Assembly (NCBI GenBank): GCA_035363115.1
Contig: DAOSEM010000002.1
Span: 434,001-498,000, forward strand
Source: Syntrophales bacterium
Lineage (GTDB): Bacteria > Desulfobacterota > Syntrophia > Syntrophales > PHBD01
Direction: 5' to 3'
DNA length: 64,000 bases
The notes beneath the pieces are model-generated. The model was not told the origin of the DNA, did no database searches, and was given only the letters and a program-made list of their open reading frames with translations. This document shows, piece by piece, positions 18,739 to 27,472 of the stretch. Numbering within the stretch: position 1 is the first letter of the stretch; every line of letters starts with the position of its first letter. A program made the position numbers and the translations under genes.

Positions 18739-19820
18739 GTTCCGTTATCATCCGCCCGTCTGCGGCTTCGGCCCAGATGGTTGTAAGCCCGGATCACGTC
18801 TTGAACAAGAGGATGGCGGACGACGTCCAGTTCGCTGAAATAGACGAAGCGAATGCCGGAAATCCGTCCCAGGATCCGTTCCGCTTCCACGAGGCCGGAG
18901 GCCTTTTCTTCCGGAAGGTCGATCTGGGTGACATCCCCCGTGATGACCGCCTTTGATCCAAAGCCGAGCCGGGTCAGGAACATTTTCATCTGCTCGGAGG
19001 TCGTATTCTGGGCCTCGTCCAGGATCACGAAGGAATCATTCAAGGTACGGCCACGCATGAACGCGAGCGGTGCCACCTCGATGATACCCTTGGAAATCAT
19101 GGCCGATGCCCGTTCGAAATCCATCATGTCATGGAGGGCGTCATACAGGGGGCGCAAATACGGATTGACCTTCTCGGAGAGGTCTCCGGGAAGGAATCCG
19201 AGTTTTTCGCCCGCCTCGACGGCCGGCCGGGCCAGGATGATCCGGTGCACCTTCTTTTCCAGGAGGCAGGAAACCGCCATGGCCATGGCCAGATAGGTCT
19301 TCCCCGTTCCCGCCGGTCCAATGCCGAACACCATGTCATGCTTGCGGATTGCATCGATATATCCCTTCTGGGCGATGCTCTTGGGGGTGATGGGACGCTT
19401 CTTGGAGGGGATGAAAACCGTATCGAGGAAGATTCTTTCCAGGTTTGTCCGCGAGTCTTCCGATAGAATCCGGTGTGCGTAATCGATGTCGGACGAGTAG
19501 AGAGGATAGCCCTTTTCTATTAAGCAATACAGCTGATTGAGAAGATTCTCGGCCAGCTCCACATCGTCCGCATCGCCGGAAATGGACAGGACATTGCCAC
19601 GGACCCCCACCCTGACCGCCCGGAGTTTTTCGAGAAGCTTGATGTGCCGGTCGTGTTCGCCCAGCAGCGTCCGAAGAGTGTTGTTATCCGGGAAAACGAT
19701 TTTTCCCTCGGATATGGAATCGGATCTAGGCTTCAAACCGTCATACGCATGAAGAGACAAAGGAATGGAACACACCCGAAAACGAGGGGAGAGGCTATCA
19801 TGATCCTTTTTCCAATGCAA
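18735..19820 (-). CDS. PhoH-family ATPase (YbeZ type)
   Basis: A PhoH-like protein of up to 361 residues. A KH-like N-terminal region (about 45-120) is followed by the ATPase core with Walker A GPAGTGKT and Walker B SFVILDEAQN. The family is a predicted RNA-associated ATPase that works with YbeY in rRNA maturation, in line with its position two genes upstream. The start is uncertain: the longest frame opens at 19820, but the first 35 residues look non-conserved and no good ribosome site is seen. A TTG or GTG start in the region 19720-19790 is possible. Confidence 0.9.
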   Translation of the reverse strand: MHWKKDHDSLSPRFRVCSIPLSLHAYDGLKPRSDSISEGKIVFPDNNTLRTLLGEHDRHIKLLEKLRAVRVGVRGNVLSISGDADDVELAENLLNQLYCLIEKGYPLYSSDIDYAHRILSEDSRTNLERIFLDTVFIPSKKRPITPKSIAQKGYIDAIRKHDMVFGIGPAGTGKTYLAMAMAVSCLLEKKVHRIILARPAVEAGEKLGFLPGDLSEKVNPYLRPLYDALHDMMDFERASAMISKGIIEVAPLAFMRGRTLNDSFVILDEAQNTTSEQMKMFLTRLGFGSKAVITGDVTQIDLPEEKASGLVEAERILGRISGIRFVYFSELDVVRHPLVQDVIRAYNHLGRSRRRADDNGT

Positions 19821-19825
19821 ACGTT

Positions 19826-19855
19826 TTGCGGGGATGCCTCGCTCTCGTGTATACT
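19826..19855 (+). promoter_or_regulatory. Candidate promoter for the lone kinase ATPase gene
   Basis: TTGCGG (19826-19831) and TATACT (19850-19855) are separated by 18 bases. The elements lie about 150 bases before the TTG start at 20006 and partly overlap the divergent phoH leader. Confidence 0.35.
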
Positions 19856-20005
19856 CGGCCCTCTCGGGATATTATGTTGCGGCAGGGTGCGGCTTCAGGG
19901 AACAGGCCTTCCCGGGAGGCATTCAACCGGAAGCGGTCTTCTCCGAGATATGAGGAAAAAGGCCCCGGATAGTCTGAACAGGCTCACAAAGGAGGCATTC
20001 CCCTT

Positions 20006-20521
20006 TTGCACGGATTAAAATTAAGAAAAACCGATATTTTACGCATCCTTGAGGACAGCCTCCAGACCCTCTCGGTGCCGCAATCCGTTGAGGTTGTCCT
20101 CAAGTCCGAGATCCGGGACAAAGACGTCTGGCTGGACCACGAACGCATCGTGAAGGCCCTGGCTGATCTTGAACAAAACGCTGTCGAAGCCATGCCCCGG
20201 GGCGGTACGTTAACGGTCTCCGGCGAAGAAAGCGCCGACAGGATCATGATTACGATCCGCGATACGGGGACGGGGATCCCGGAAGAATACATGGACGAGC
20301 TGTTCACGCCCTTCTTCTCGACCAAGCCGGTCGGCGAGGGGACGGGACTCGGACTCCCGTCGGCATACGGCACGGTCAAGGCCCATCGGGGTGCAATGAG
20401 CATCGAATCGAACGCCCGTCCTGAGGATGGTCCGACCGGTACCACGGTGAAAATCTCGCTGCCGAGACGGCTGATTCAGCCCCCGTCGGGGAAGCATACG
20501 ATCATCCTCGATGATGAATGA
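20006..20521 (+). CDS. Stand-alone histidine-kinase-type ATPase domain protein
   Basis: A 171-residue protein that starts at TTG 20006, chosen because AAAGGAGG lies at 19988-19995. It consists almost only of a HATPase_c domain: an N box (EQNAVEAMPRGG), G1 (DTGTGIPEEY), F box (LFTPFFSTKP) and G2 (GEGTGLGL). The Asn of the N box and the glycines are intact, so ATP binding is expected. It has no sensor, membrane segment or His-bearing dimerisation domain, so its phospho-acceptor must lie in another protein. It converges on the PP2C gene of the hydrogenase operon (11 bases between stops), which suggests a shared signalling role; that link is inference. It could also be a decayed kinase. Confidence 0.75.
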   Translation: MHGLKLRKTDILRILEDSLQTLSVPQSVEVVLKSEIRDKDVWLDHERIVKALADLEQNAVEAMPRGGTLTVSGEESADRIMITIRDTGTGIPEEYMDELFTPFFSTKPVGEGTGLGLPSAYGTVKAHRGAMSIESNARPEDGPTGTTVKISLPRRLIQPPSGKHTIILDDE

Positions 20522-20532
20522 CTCCCGCGGGG

Positions 20533-21711
20533 TCAGATGCGCTCGACGTGGACCTGCTTGTTTCTCCTGGTAAGATCCTGAACGAGTTCGCGAATATACA
20601 CCATGCGCATCGGCTCGCCGCGGATCAGGTCGGCAACCTGGTTGGGATTGATGGCGGAACCGACGATCAATTGTATGTCGTCGGCATCGAGAAGATAACG
20701 CGCCAGGCGGGTGGCCGCATCGTCGTCGTGGGGGAGATCTTCGCTGGTCCCGACGGTCCGCATGAGTTCCACGGCCTGGCCCAACGTCAGGATCCCCTCG
20801 GTGACAAGATCGACTCCCTGGAGGAGTGCCGTAGGGGGAGAGCCCTTTTTCCGGGCAGGTTTGTCATCCATCCGTTTCCAGGGAGGCACCCACTCCACCT
20901 CGAGTTTCCTGTCGAGAACACGGGCGGCCATCTGGGCGGTGCTTCCCCCGCAGATGATCTTGTACCCTTCGGCGTCCATCAGCCTGGAAACGGCGCTTGT
21001 GTCCAGGTTCCGGTCTGCGGGGGGACCCGTGAGAACGGTCAGGGACACGGCCGGCCTGATTTTCATGGCGATGACCGTCGAATCGTCTCCGGGTTTGTCG
21101 TCGTAGAGCTTCATGCAGGTCCGCGACAGGGCCAGCATCAGCCTGTGCGTGTCCACGCCTGTCTGGACGAAGCGCTGCACCGCCAGTGCAATATTCGGCC
21201 ATCGCCACCCCAGCCGGTAAATCCCACCGAGGCCCGCGTGTTCGTAGCCGTCACTGATCATGACCAGGTAGTCGCCGTCCCGGACGTCGAAGCGGGTTTC
21301 CCGGATCAGGCGGCCGCTCACCTCCCGCTTATCCGTCTGCAATTCGAAGATTGCGTTGTCCCGGATCATGATCAGGGGAGGGGAGTCGAATTCCACGAGA
21401 TGGGCGCGATGGCCTTCATTCACAATCAGGACGGCGAACGTGGCATAGGCCAGTTTTCTCACGTTGCATTCCGGGAGGGTCTCCACAATGGTCTGCATGA
21501 CCTCTTCCACGGAGATCCCCGATTCGAAGAGACGGGCGGCGATCTCCGCCGTCAGCGTGGAGAGGATGCTCGCCTTCACGCCACTGCCAAGGCCGTCCGA
21601 CAGCACGGCGACGAAAGAGTCCGGACCGGTCCGGATAATGACCGAGTCCCCGCATAGCTCTTCCCCGGCCTTGTTCAGGCTGCGCCATGAACACTCGACA
21701 ACCTGCCTCAC
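20533..21711 (-). CDS. SpoIIE/PP2C-type serine phosphatase
   Basis: A 392-residue protein. Residues about 1-230 form a PP2C-like phosphatase domain with metal-binding Asp residues in LSDGLGSG, ISDGYEHAG and KPGDDST. The remaining 160 residues are a C-terminal region of unknown fold, present in related hydrogenase-linked phosphatases as far as I recall. It would dephosphorylate Ser/Thr on a partner protein in the cytoplasm. The start overlaps the stop of the sensory hydrogenase gene by four bases (ATGA), so the two are made together. Sensory [FeFe]-hydrogenases with such a phosphatase partner form a described group (group C3 type). Confidence 0.88.
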   Translation of the reverse strand: MRQVVECSWRSLNKAGEELCGDSVIIRTGPDSFVAVLSDGLGSGVKASILSTLTAEIAARLFESGISVEEVMQTIVETLPECNVRKLAYATFAVLIVNEGHRAHLVEFDSPPLIMIRDNAIFELQTDKREVSGRLIRETRFDVRDGDYLVMISDGYEHAGLGGIYRLGWRWPNIALAVQRFVQTGVDTHRLMLALSRTCMKLYDDKPGDDSTVIAMKIRPAVSLTVLTGPPADRNLDTSAVSRLMDAEGYKIICGGSTAQMAARVLDRKLEVEWVPPWKRMDDKPARKKGSPPTALLQGVDLVTEGILTLGQAVELMRTVGTSEDLPHDDDAATRLARYLLDADDIQLIVGSAINPNQVADLIRGEPMRMVYIRELVQDLTRRNKQVHVERI

Positions 21712-23426
21712 TCCCGATCTTCTCCTTCCAGAAGTTTAGCCAGATGGGTCACCGTGGCCTTGGTCTCCGCCGTTGTCTCGCCCAGGAGATGGGCGATCTC
21801 ATGGGCCACCCGCATCTGCTTTCCCAGAACCTCCCGGGTCCGTTCCAGGGTTTCCCGCCGGATGACGTGAAACTGTTCTCTTTCCTGCTCCCGTTCCGTG
21901 ACGTCCCGGATGATGGCCACCATAAGAAGCTGTCCTTCGACGCGGAAGATGGACTGCTCGCCGATCAGGTCTTCCTTCAGTCGCCTCGCCTTGCCGATGA
22001 CAGGCTCTCCCGTGTCGCGCACATGGATGAAATCGTCCAGGACCGAGATGAGACAGGAGAGGTGCGTGCCTTTCACCTCGGACATCGTTTTCCGGAACAG
22101 CGTCTCCGCCGAGGGAGACATGTCCTGGACCATCAGATCGTCGTCGACGATGAGGATCGCGTTGGGTGTGGCGTCCATGACCACCTGGCGGAGCGATTCG
22201 GAACGGCGCCTCATGTAGGGAATGCACATGGTCACTTCCGCCATTCCCCGCAGCGTGGCCAGGGCCTTTTCCCGGCATGAGGAGTAGCCGCAGGCTCCGC
22301 AGTTCAGCTCGTCGTCGGGGGTGTACTTGTTGATGCGATGGAGGACCTTCTGGATCTCTTCCTCGCTGAATTCCGGAATGCGCTCCATCCTGTCCCGGTA
22401 CCCCCTGCCCACATCCGGCCAGTTCTCCCTGGGCATGGGCAGCTCGGGCTGGCATCGGCTCTGGAAACGGATCACCTTTTCCCGGGCTGCGTAGATGCCC
22501 CCTTCCATGCCGGCCATGACCGGCCCGTTGACGCACCCTCCCTTGCATGCCAGGAGCTCCGCCAGGGAGGCATGAATCTGTCCTGAGCGGATATCCTCGA
22601 GGACATCGCGGCAGGCCCGGAGACCCGAGGCGATGACCATTCTTTTGTCCAGGATGTCGGTGTTCATCCTGGCCGTGCCGATCAGTCCGCCCTCGATGGG
22701 AAATAACCTCGCCGTTTCGAGGACTGGATCTCCTTGACGTTCCCCGGCCTCCGGCCAGTCGATGTCCGCTTCCTTCATCCACTCCTGGAGACCCTGGAAT
22801 GTCATGGCCGCCTGGACGACCCCGGCGACGGCTTCGTCGTGGATTTCCATCTTCTTGGCGATGCAGGGGCCGATAAAAACGATGAACGCTTCGGGGCCGT
22901 ATTTCCGGGCCAGGATCCGGCCGTGGGCGATCAGGGGCGATACGATGGGTGCCAGGTGGCCGATGAGGTCCGGGTAGTACTTTTCCACGAGATTCACGAT
23001 GACCGGGCAGGAGGAGGCGATGACAGGCCAGTGGTCCGTCGATTGCTCCATGTACTCGCGATGGGCCTGGGCCACGATGTGGGCACCGACGGCCGTTTCC
23101 TCGGCGGCGTGAAACCCGAGTGATTTCAGGACCTCCTCCACCTGCGCAAAGCTCCGGAGCGGGAAAAAAGCGGGAATCGACGGGGCTACGGAGGCAACGA
23201 CTTTCCTGCCTTCCCGGAGGGCCTGAACCACAATCTGCCTGGCGGAACGCACGCCTTTTGCCTTCTGGGGGCAGACGCGGACGCAGGTGCCACAAAGGAT
23301 GCAGAGCTCCTGAACGACCTGGGCCTGTCCGTTCATGACCCGGATCGCCTTGACGTCGCAGTTCCGCACGCAGCGGTAGCAGTCGTGGCACAGGGCTGTA
23401 TTTGTGATGATGACCGGTTCGCTCAT
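21708..23426 (-). CDS. Sensory-type [FeFe]-hydrogenase with PAS domain (HydS-like)
   Basis: A 572-residue protein. Two [4Fe-4S] ferredoxin motifs lie at residues 13-52. The H-cluster domain follows with its four ligands in divergent contexts: Cys140 in ASSCPV (catalytic enzymes have TSCCP), Cys188 in GPCIAKK (usually MPC), and Cys294 and Cys298 in LLACKGGC. A further four-Cys FeS motif comes next (NCGACGYSSC, C401), then a PAS domain at about 410-520 and a helical tail. The loss of the second Cys of TSCCP and of the MPC methionine is typical of sensory hydrogenases, which sense H2 or redox state. It probably signals through the coupled phosphatase. Its start overlaps the upstream [2Fe-2S] gene (ATGA). 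Confidence 0.88.
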   Translation of the reverse strand: MSEPVIITNTALCHDCYRCVRNCDVKAIRVMNGQAQVVQELCILCGTCVRVCPQKAKGVRSARQIVVQALREGRKVVASVAPSIPAFFPLRSFAQVEEVLKSLGFHAAEETAVGAHIVAQAHREYMEQSTDHWPVIASSCPVIVNLVEKYYPDLIGHLAPIVSPLIAHGRILARKYGPEAFIVFIGPCIAKKMEIHDEAVAGVVQAAMTFQGLQEWMKEADIDWPEAGERQGDPVLETARLFPIEGGLIGTARMNTDILDKRMVIASGLRACRDVLEDIRSGQIHASLAELLACKGGCVNGPVMAGMEGGIYAAREKVIRFQSRCQPELPMPRENWPDVGRGYRDRMERIPEFSEEEIQKVLHRINKYTPDDELNCGACGYSSCREKALATLRGMAEVTMCIPYMRRRSESLRQVVMDATPNAILIVDDDLMVQDMSPSAETLFRKTMSEVKGTHLSCLISVLDDFIHVRDTGEPVIGKARRLKEDLIGEQSIFRVEGQLLMVAIIRDVTEREQEREQFHVIRRETLERTREVLGKQMRVAHEIAHLLGETTAETKATVTHLAKLLEGEDRE

Positions 23427-23698
23427 GATCGCCCCCTCAGGATCTCATGGTCGCTGACAAGCGGAAGAATCTCACGATAGAAGAAGGCCTCCGCGTCTTC
23501 CGGCCGGATGCCGCTGAATTCGCGGTTGTCCACCGTCACGGAAACGCCCTTGGAGCATGCATCCATGCAGAAGGCACCGACGATGTCGACCAGCCCCTCG
23601 AGTTTCTCTTTCTCGATGAGCCGCTGGATTCCCGAGGCCAGTTCATCGGACCCCCGGAGGCTGCAGGAGCTGCCGACGCAGATGGTGATGATGAGCAT
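23423..23698 (-). CDS. Thioredoxin-like [2Fe-2S] ferredoxin (NuoE/HoxE C-terminal type)
   Basis: A 91-residue protein with the four ligands of a thioredoxin-fold [2Fe-2S] cluster spaced as in NuoE: CVGSSC (CX4C) near the N-terminus and CMDAC (CX3C) at about residue 44. It probably moves electrons between the large hydrogenase fusion upstream and the sensory hydrogenase downstream, or to NAD-linked partners. It lies 5 bases after the first gene and overlaps the next by four bases, so it sits within the operon. The C-terminal domain of the large fusion is a second copy of the same fold. Confidence 0.85.
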   Translation of the reverse strand: MLIITICVGSSCSLRGSDELASGIQRLIEKEKLEGLVDIVGAFCMDACSKGVSVTVDNREFSGIRPEDAEAFFYREILPLVSDHEILRGRS

Positions 23699-23703
23699 GA
23701 GCC

Positions 23704-26700
23704 TTATTCCTCTCCCTCGAGTTCTCCGTTCAGGGCAGGTAGCAGGTACCGGTCGATAATGCCCGCGGCATCATCGGGATTGACGGTGCCGAAGATCCGG
23801 CTGCCGATGGTGATGTTCGGGCCGTCCTGGCACTGTCCTGTGCAGAAACGGGCCTTCACGCGGCAGCGCTCCAGGAGCCCCCGTCGTTTCAGCTCGGCTG
23901 CCAGGCCCTCCAACAGCCTCCAGGATCCCTTGATGTAACAGTTCGTGCCGATACAGACACCTACGTCCAGAACCGCGGAAGCGGCGCGGGATACGTCATC
24001 GGCCGCGTCTCGCGGGCGCATGGATCGGCGCCGGTACGTCGTATGCAAGGCACGGTGGGACAGGTCGCTGTCCGGTTGTCCGAGCCAGTTCCTATAGACG
24101 TCCTGGACGGACGGGTTGTCCTGGCTGGTCCGTATGGGGGCCTCCTGGTCCAGCCGATAGAGGACTTCCAGGCGGTACTCCGTATCGCTTTTCAGCTGTG
24201 GGGCCGGGTTGCCCGAGCCGTTGATGCATCCCCCGGGGCAGGCCATGACCTCGATGAGGTCGTAGGGGGCGTCGCCGGCACGGATCCGGTCGATCATTCC
24301 CTGGGCGTTCTGCAGTCCGCTGACGACGGCCAGCCGGACGTCCGTCTCCCCCAGCCGGACCAGGGCTTCCTTGACCCCCTGCATGCCCCGGACCCCCTCG
24401 TAGTTGAGGCTTTCCATCCGCCGGCCGGTGATCTTTTCCGAGGCCAGGCGGAGGGCGGCCTCCGCCACACCGCCGCTGGCCCCGAAGATGATGCCGGCGC
24501 CGCTGACCTTCCCGAAGAAAGCATCCACGGCCGCGGGCGGAATCGACAGGGGGTCGATGTGCCTTTCCTCGAACATGGCGATCACGTCGCTCGTCGTGAT
24601 CACGATGTCCACGTCCGGAACGCCGTCCGGACAGAACTCGGGACGGGCGGCCTCGTATTTCTTGGCATTGCAGGGCATGATCGAGACGAAACAGAGGAGT
24701 TCCGGCCTCAGGCGGAGTTCCCTGGCGAAGTACCGTTTCAGGACCGCGCCGAACATCTGCTGCGGAGACTTGCAGGAGGAAAGATTGGGCAGAATGTCCG
24801 GCGCCGTTTTCTCACAGTAGTTCACCCAGGCGGGGCAGCACGAGGTGATCTGAGGAAGCACGCCTCCCTCGGCGAGACGGGAGAGGAATTCCGTGCCTTC
24901 CTCCATGATGGTGAGGTCCGCCGCCCAGCAGGTGTCGAAGACGAAGTTGAATCCCAGCTTCTTCAGCCCCGCGCTCAGCACAGGCATGACCCCTTCCGGC
25001 GGAATTCCGTAATGCTGTCCGAAGGCGGCGCGGACGGCCGGGGCGATCTGGGCGACCACGGTCAGCTCGGGGCTGTGCAGGGCCCGGTACAGCGAAGGAA
25101 GGACCGGTTTCAGCGTCAACGCTCCCGTGGGGCAGATGGTTGCGCAGTGACCGCAGGCGACGCAGGTCGTGAAATCGAGCGGACGGTGATCGTTCGGGCC
25201 GATGGTGAGCACGTTGTCTGTCTCGTAAAAACTCAGGGCCGAGACCCCCTCCATCTCGCGGCATACCTTGAGGCAGAGGCCGCAGAGAATGCATTTGCCG
25301 GGGTCGCGCCGGATGATCGGGTGGTTGTCATCCACGGGCAGGGAGGTTCCCGGCTGGGATTCATCGTACCGGACGCCGTAACGGCTGGCGTAATCGCGCA
25401 GATCGCATCCATAGCGCTCGGAGCAGCCGCACAGGAGGCATCGGGACGCCTCCGCCATGGCCGAGTCGGCGTCCCAGGTCCGCGTCGATTCCGCAAAGGT
25501 GGTTCTTCTTACCTCCGGAGCCCGGACAGCGATTTCATTTCTCCGGGCGGGCCTGACGCCGTTGAAGGCGTCCTTCGGGATGTCCCGCCAGTCTCCCTTT
25601 GTGCAGGTGTAAGGCGTGACGGGAAGCCGGACCGCTTCCTCCCGGAGGAAGCAGTCAATGGATTCCGCCGCCGTTTTCCCCGCCGCAATGGCGGAAATGG
25701 CGATGTCGGGTCCCGTGACGCAGTCTCCGCCCGAGAAGACCCAGGGAATCTCCGTCTGCATCGTTGCCGGATCGACGCGGACGTTTCCCCATCGGTCGAG
25801 GAGCCGGCTGTCTTCCATGCCGTCACCGTCTACGGCCTGGCCGATGGCGGAGATGATCATCGTCGCCATGAGAGTGAATTCCGACCCGGGAACGGGAACG
25901 GGCCTTCTCCGCCCGCTCTTGTCCGGCTCCCCAAGCTCCATTTTTGTGCAGGTCAGCCGGAGCAGCGGACCTTCCTTTTTGATGGCCAGGGGGGCCGTCA
26001 GGTATTGGATGTCCACCCCTTCTTCCAGGGCCTCCTTGATCTCTTCCTCCTGGGCCGGCATTTCCCGGCGCGTTCTCCGGTAGGCCACGACGACATCCCG
26101 GACCCCGAGACGGACGGCACTGCGCGCTGCGTCCATGGCGGTGTTTCCGCCACCGAGAACGATCACCCGGTCTCCTGTGTCCGGCTTTTCACCGCGTGCC
26201 AGGGCGGCGAGGAAATCCAGTCCGGAGACCACGCCGGGAAGGTCTTCCCCTTCCACCCCGATGGGGGTTGCCTTTTGTGCTCCGAGGCCGATGAAAACCG
26301 AGTCAAATCCATCCTTCTTCAGGGAGTCGAGGGTGAAATCCCGTCCCAGTTTCTTTCCGTAATGAATGTCGATTCCGAGATCCAGAATAGACCGGATCTC
26401 CGCGTCGAGTTCCTCTTCCGGAAGGCGGTAATAGGGAATCCCCCAGCGAAGCATTCCCCCTGCGGCCTCCTGCATTTCGAAGATCTCGACCTTGTGTCCG
26501 GCCCTTCTGAGAAACCAGGCCGCGGTCAGCCCGGCGGGGCCGGCACCGATGACGGCGACTCGGAACCCCGTGTCGGGCGCACATTCCGGCCGGTAGGGGG
26601 TAAGCTGGCGCCGGTCCCAGTCGGCAACGAAACGCTTGATGCTGTTGATGTTCACGGGGCCGTCCACAGCGTTTCTCCGGCAGTCCGCTTCGCAGGGATG

Positions 26701-27144
26701 GGGGCAGACACGGCCACACACGGCCGGCAGAGGGTTGCTTTCCTTTATGGTTTCCAGCGCCTCCGCAAAATTTCCGGCGTCCACGTGATAGATGTATTTC
26801 TGGATGTCGATGTGGGCGGGACAGCGGCGGACGCAGGGTGCGGTACAGTCGCCGTAATGGTGGCGGAGGATGGCCTGGAGGTAGATTTTTCGATAACTTG
26901 TCAGGGCGTCCGATTCCGTGCGGACCTCCATGCCTTCGGCCGCCGCGGTCGCCGTCGCCGAGACGAACCGGATGCCTTCTTTCTCATGGAGTTCTACGAA
27001 GGCTGCTTCCACATTGCTGGGTGGAGTGACACGGGGGTCGTAGCCGAGGGAGGGGATATCGATGCCGTTGGCGCGGGCGGCGTCAATGATGGTCTGCCCT
27101 TTTTGGGCCGGGCATTCTTTCCCGTCGATGCGAATGGTGATCAT
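23704..27144 (-). CDS. Fused GltD-like FAD/NAD(P) oxidoreductase and [FeFe]-hydrogenase
   Basis: A 1146-residue fusion. Residues 1-80 have a plant-type ferredoxin fold, but the usual Cys ligands are absent (SLGYDP and PSNVEAAF where SLCY and CRxC are expected). A four-Cys GltD-type FeS region spans about 95-160. An FAD Rossmann motif (GAGPAG, about 200) and an NAD(P) motif (LGGGNTAMDAA, about 330) follow. Two [4Fe-4S] motifs lie at 618-671. The catalytic H-cluster domain has complete motifs TSCCPAW (767-773), MPCNAKK (823-829) and EVMACPGGC (965-973). The end is a NuoE-like [2Fe-2S] domain (C1064, C1069, C1101, C1105). It likely couples NAD(P)H to H2, perhaps with ferredoxin, in the cytoplasm. 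The H-cluster assembly genes hydEFG are not in the window. Confidence 0.92.
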   Translation of the reverse strand: MITIRIDGKECPAQKGQTIIDAARANGIDIPSLGYDPRVTPPSNVEAAFVELHEKEGIRFVSATATAAAEGMEVRTESDALTSYRKIYLQAILRHHYGDCTAPCVRRCPAHIDIQKYIYHVDAGNFAEALETIKESNPLPAVCGRVCPHPCEADCRRNAVDGPVNINSIKRFVADWDRRQLTPYRPECAPDTGFRVAVIGAGPAGLTAAWFLRRAGHKVEIFEMQEAAGGMLRWGIPYYRLPEEELDAEIRSILDLGIDIHYGKKLGRDFTLDSLKKDGFDSVFIGLGAQKATPIGVEGEDLPGVVSGLDFLAALARGEKPDTGDRVIVLGGGNTAMDAARSAVRLGVRDVVVAYRRTRREMPAQEEEIKEALEEGVDIQYLTAPLAIKKEGPLLRLTCTKMELGEPDKSGRRRPVPVPGSEFTLMATMIISAIGQAVDGDGMEDSRLLDRWGNVRVDPATMQTEIPWVFSGGDCVTGPDIAISAIAAGKTAAESIDCFLREEAVRLPVTPYTCTKGDWRDIPKDAFNGVRPARRNEIAVRAPEVRRTTFAESTRTWDADSAMAEASRCLLCGCSERYGCDLRDYASRYGVRYDESQPGTSLPVDDNHPIIRRDPGKCILCGLCLKVCREMEGVSALSFYETDNVLTIGPNDHRPLDFTTCVACGHCATICPTGALTLKPVLPSLYRALHSPELTVVAQIAPAVRAAFGQHYGIPPEGVMPVLSAGLKKLGFNFVFDTCWAADLTIMEEGTEFLSRLAEGGVLPQITSCCPAWVNYCEKTAPDILPNLSSCKSPQQMFGAVLKRYFARELRLRPELLCFVSIMPCNAKKYEAARPEFCPDGVPDVDIVITTSDVIAMFEERHIDPLSIPPAAVDAFFGKVSGAGIIFGASGGVAEAALRLASEKITGRRMESLNYEGVRGMQGVKEALVRLGETDVRLAVVSGLQNAQGMIDRIRAGDAPYDLIEVMACPGGCINGSGNPAPQLKSDTEYRLEVLYRLDQEAPIRTSQDNPSVQDVYRNWLGQPDSDLSHRALHTTYRRRSMRPRDAADDVSRAASAVLDVGVCIGTNCYIKGSWRLLEGLAAELKRRGLLERCRVKARFCTGQCQDGPNITIGSRIFGTVNPDDAAGIIDRYLLPALNGELEGEE

Positions 27145-27220
27145 AGAAAACCTGCCTGTAATGGTCCGTTAATGCGTTGAATTACCATGGCCGGATTCCC
27201 GCTCTTCCGGTACGGGTCTC

Positions 27221-27259
27221 GAAAGACAAGGAAGGGGCTTGCCCGAAAGAGCAAACCCC
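27221..27259 (-). terminator. Candidate terminator after the M20 peptidase gene
   Basis: On the minus strand GGGGTTTGC pairs with GCAAGCCCC around an 8-base loop, and a T-rich run (TTCCTTGTCTTT) follows. It would end the M20 transcript before the hydrogenase operon. The rest of 27145-27472 is the hydrogenase leader; I see no convincing promoter hexamers or gene in it. Confidence 0.5.
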
Positions 27260-27472
27260 CCATTTGCCGCTGCGGCCCCCGCCGGATGAATCAGGGCCGG
27301 ATGCCTGAAAAGCCCTGTGCTATTTATAACTTGCAATTCAAGTCATTGAAATTCCACACGAGCATAGGGAAATCGCAAAGGCGTGTCAATGGAAATGTGG
27401 TGGTACATCGGCGTCCCGGTATCCGGGAAAAGCGCCGCTGGTTCTGCGCCGGCAGCAGGAAGACGTTCCGGT

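Noticed and set aside
24043..27180. A 1045-codon open frame on the plus strand opposite the hydrogenase gene
   Set aside because: It is the antisense shadow of a GC-rich gene with clear family motifs on the minus strand; its own translation shows no recognisable domain.
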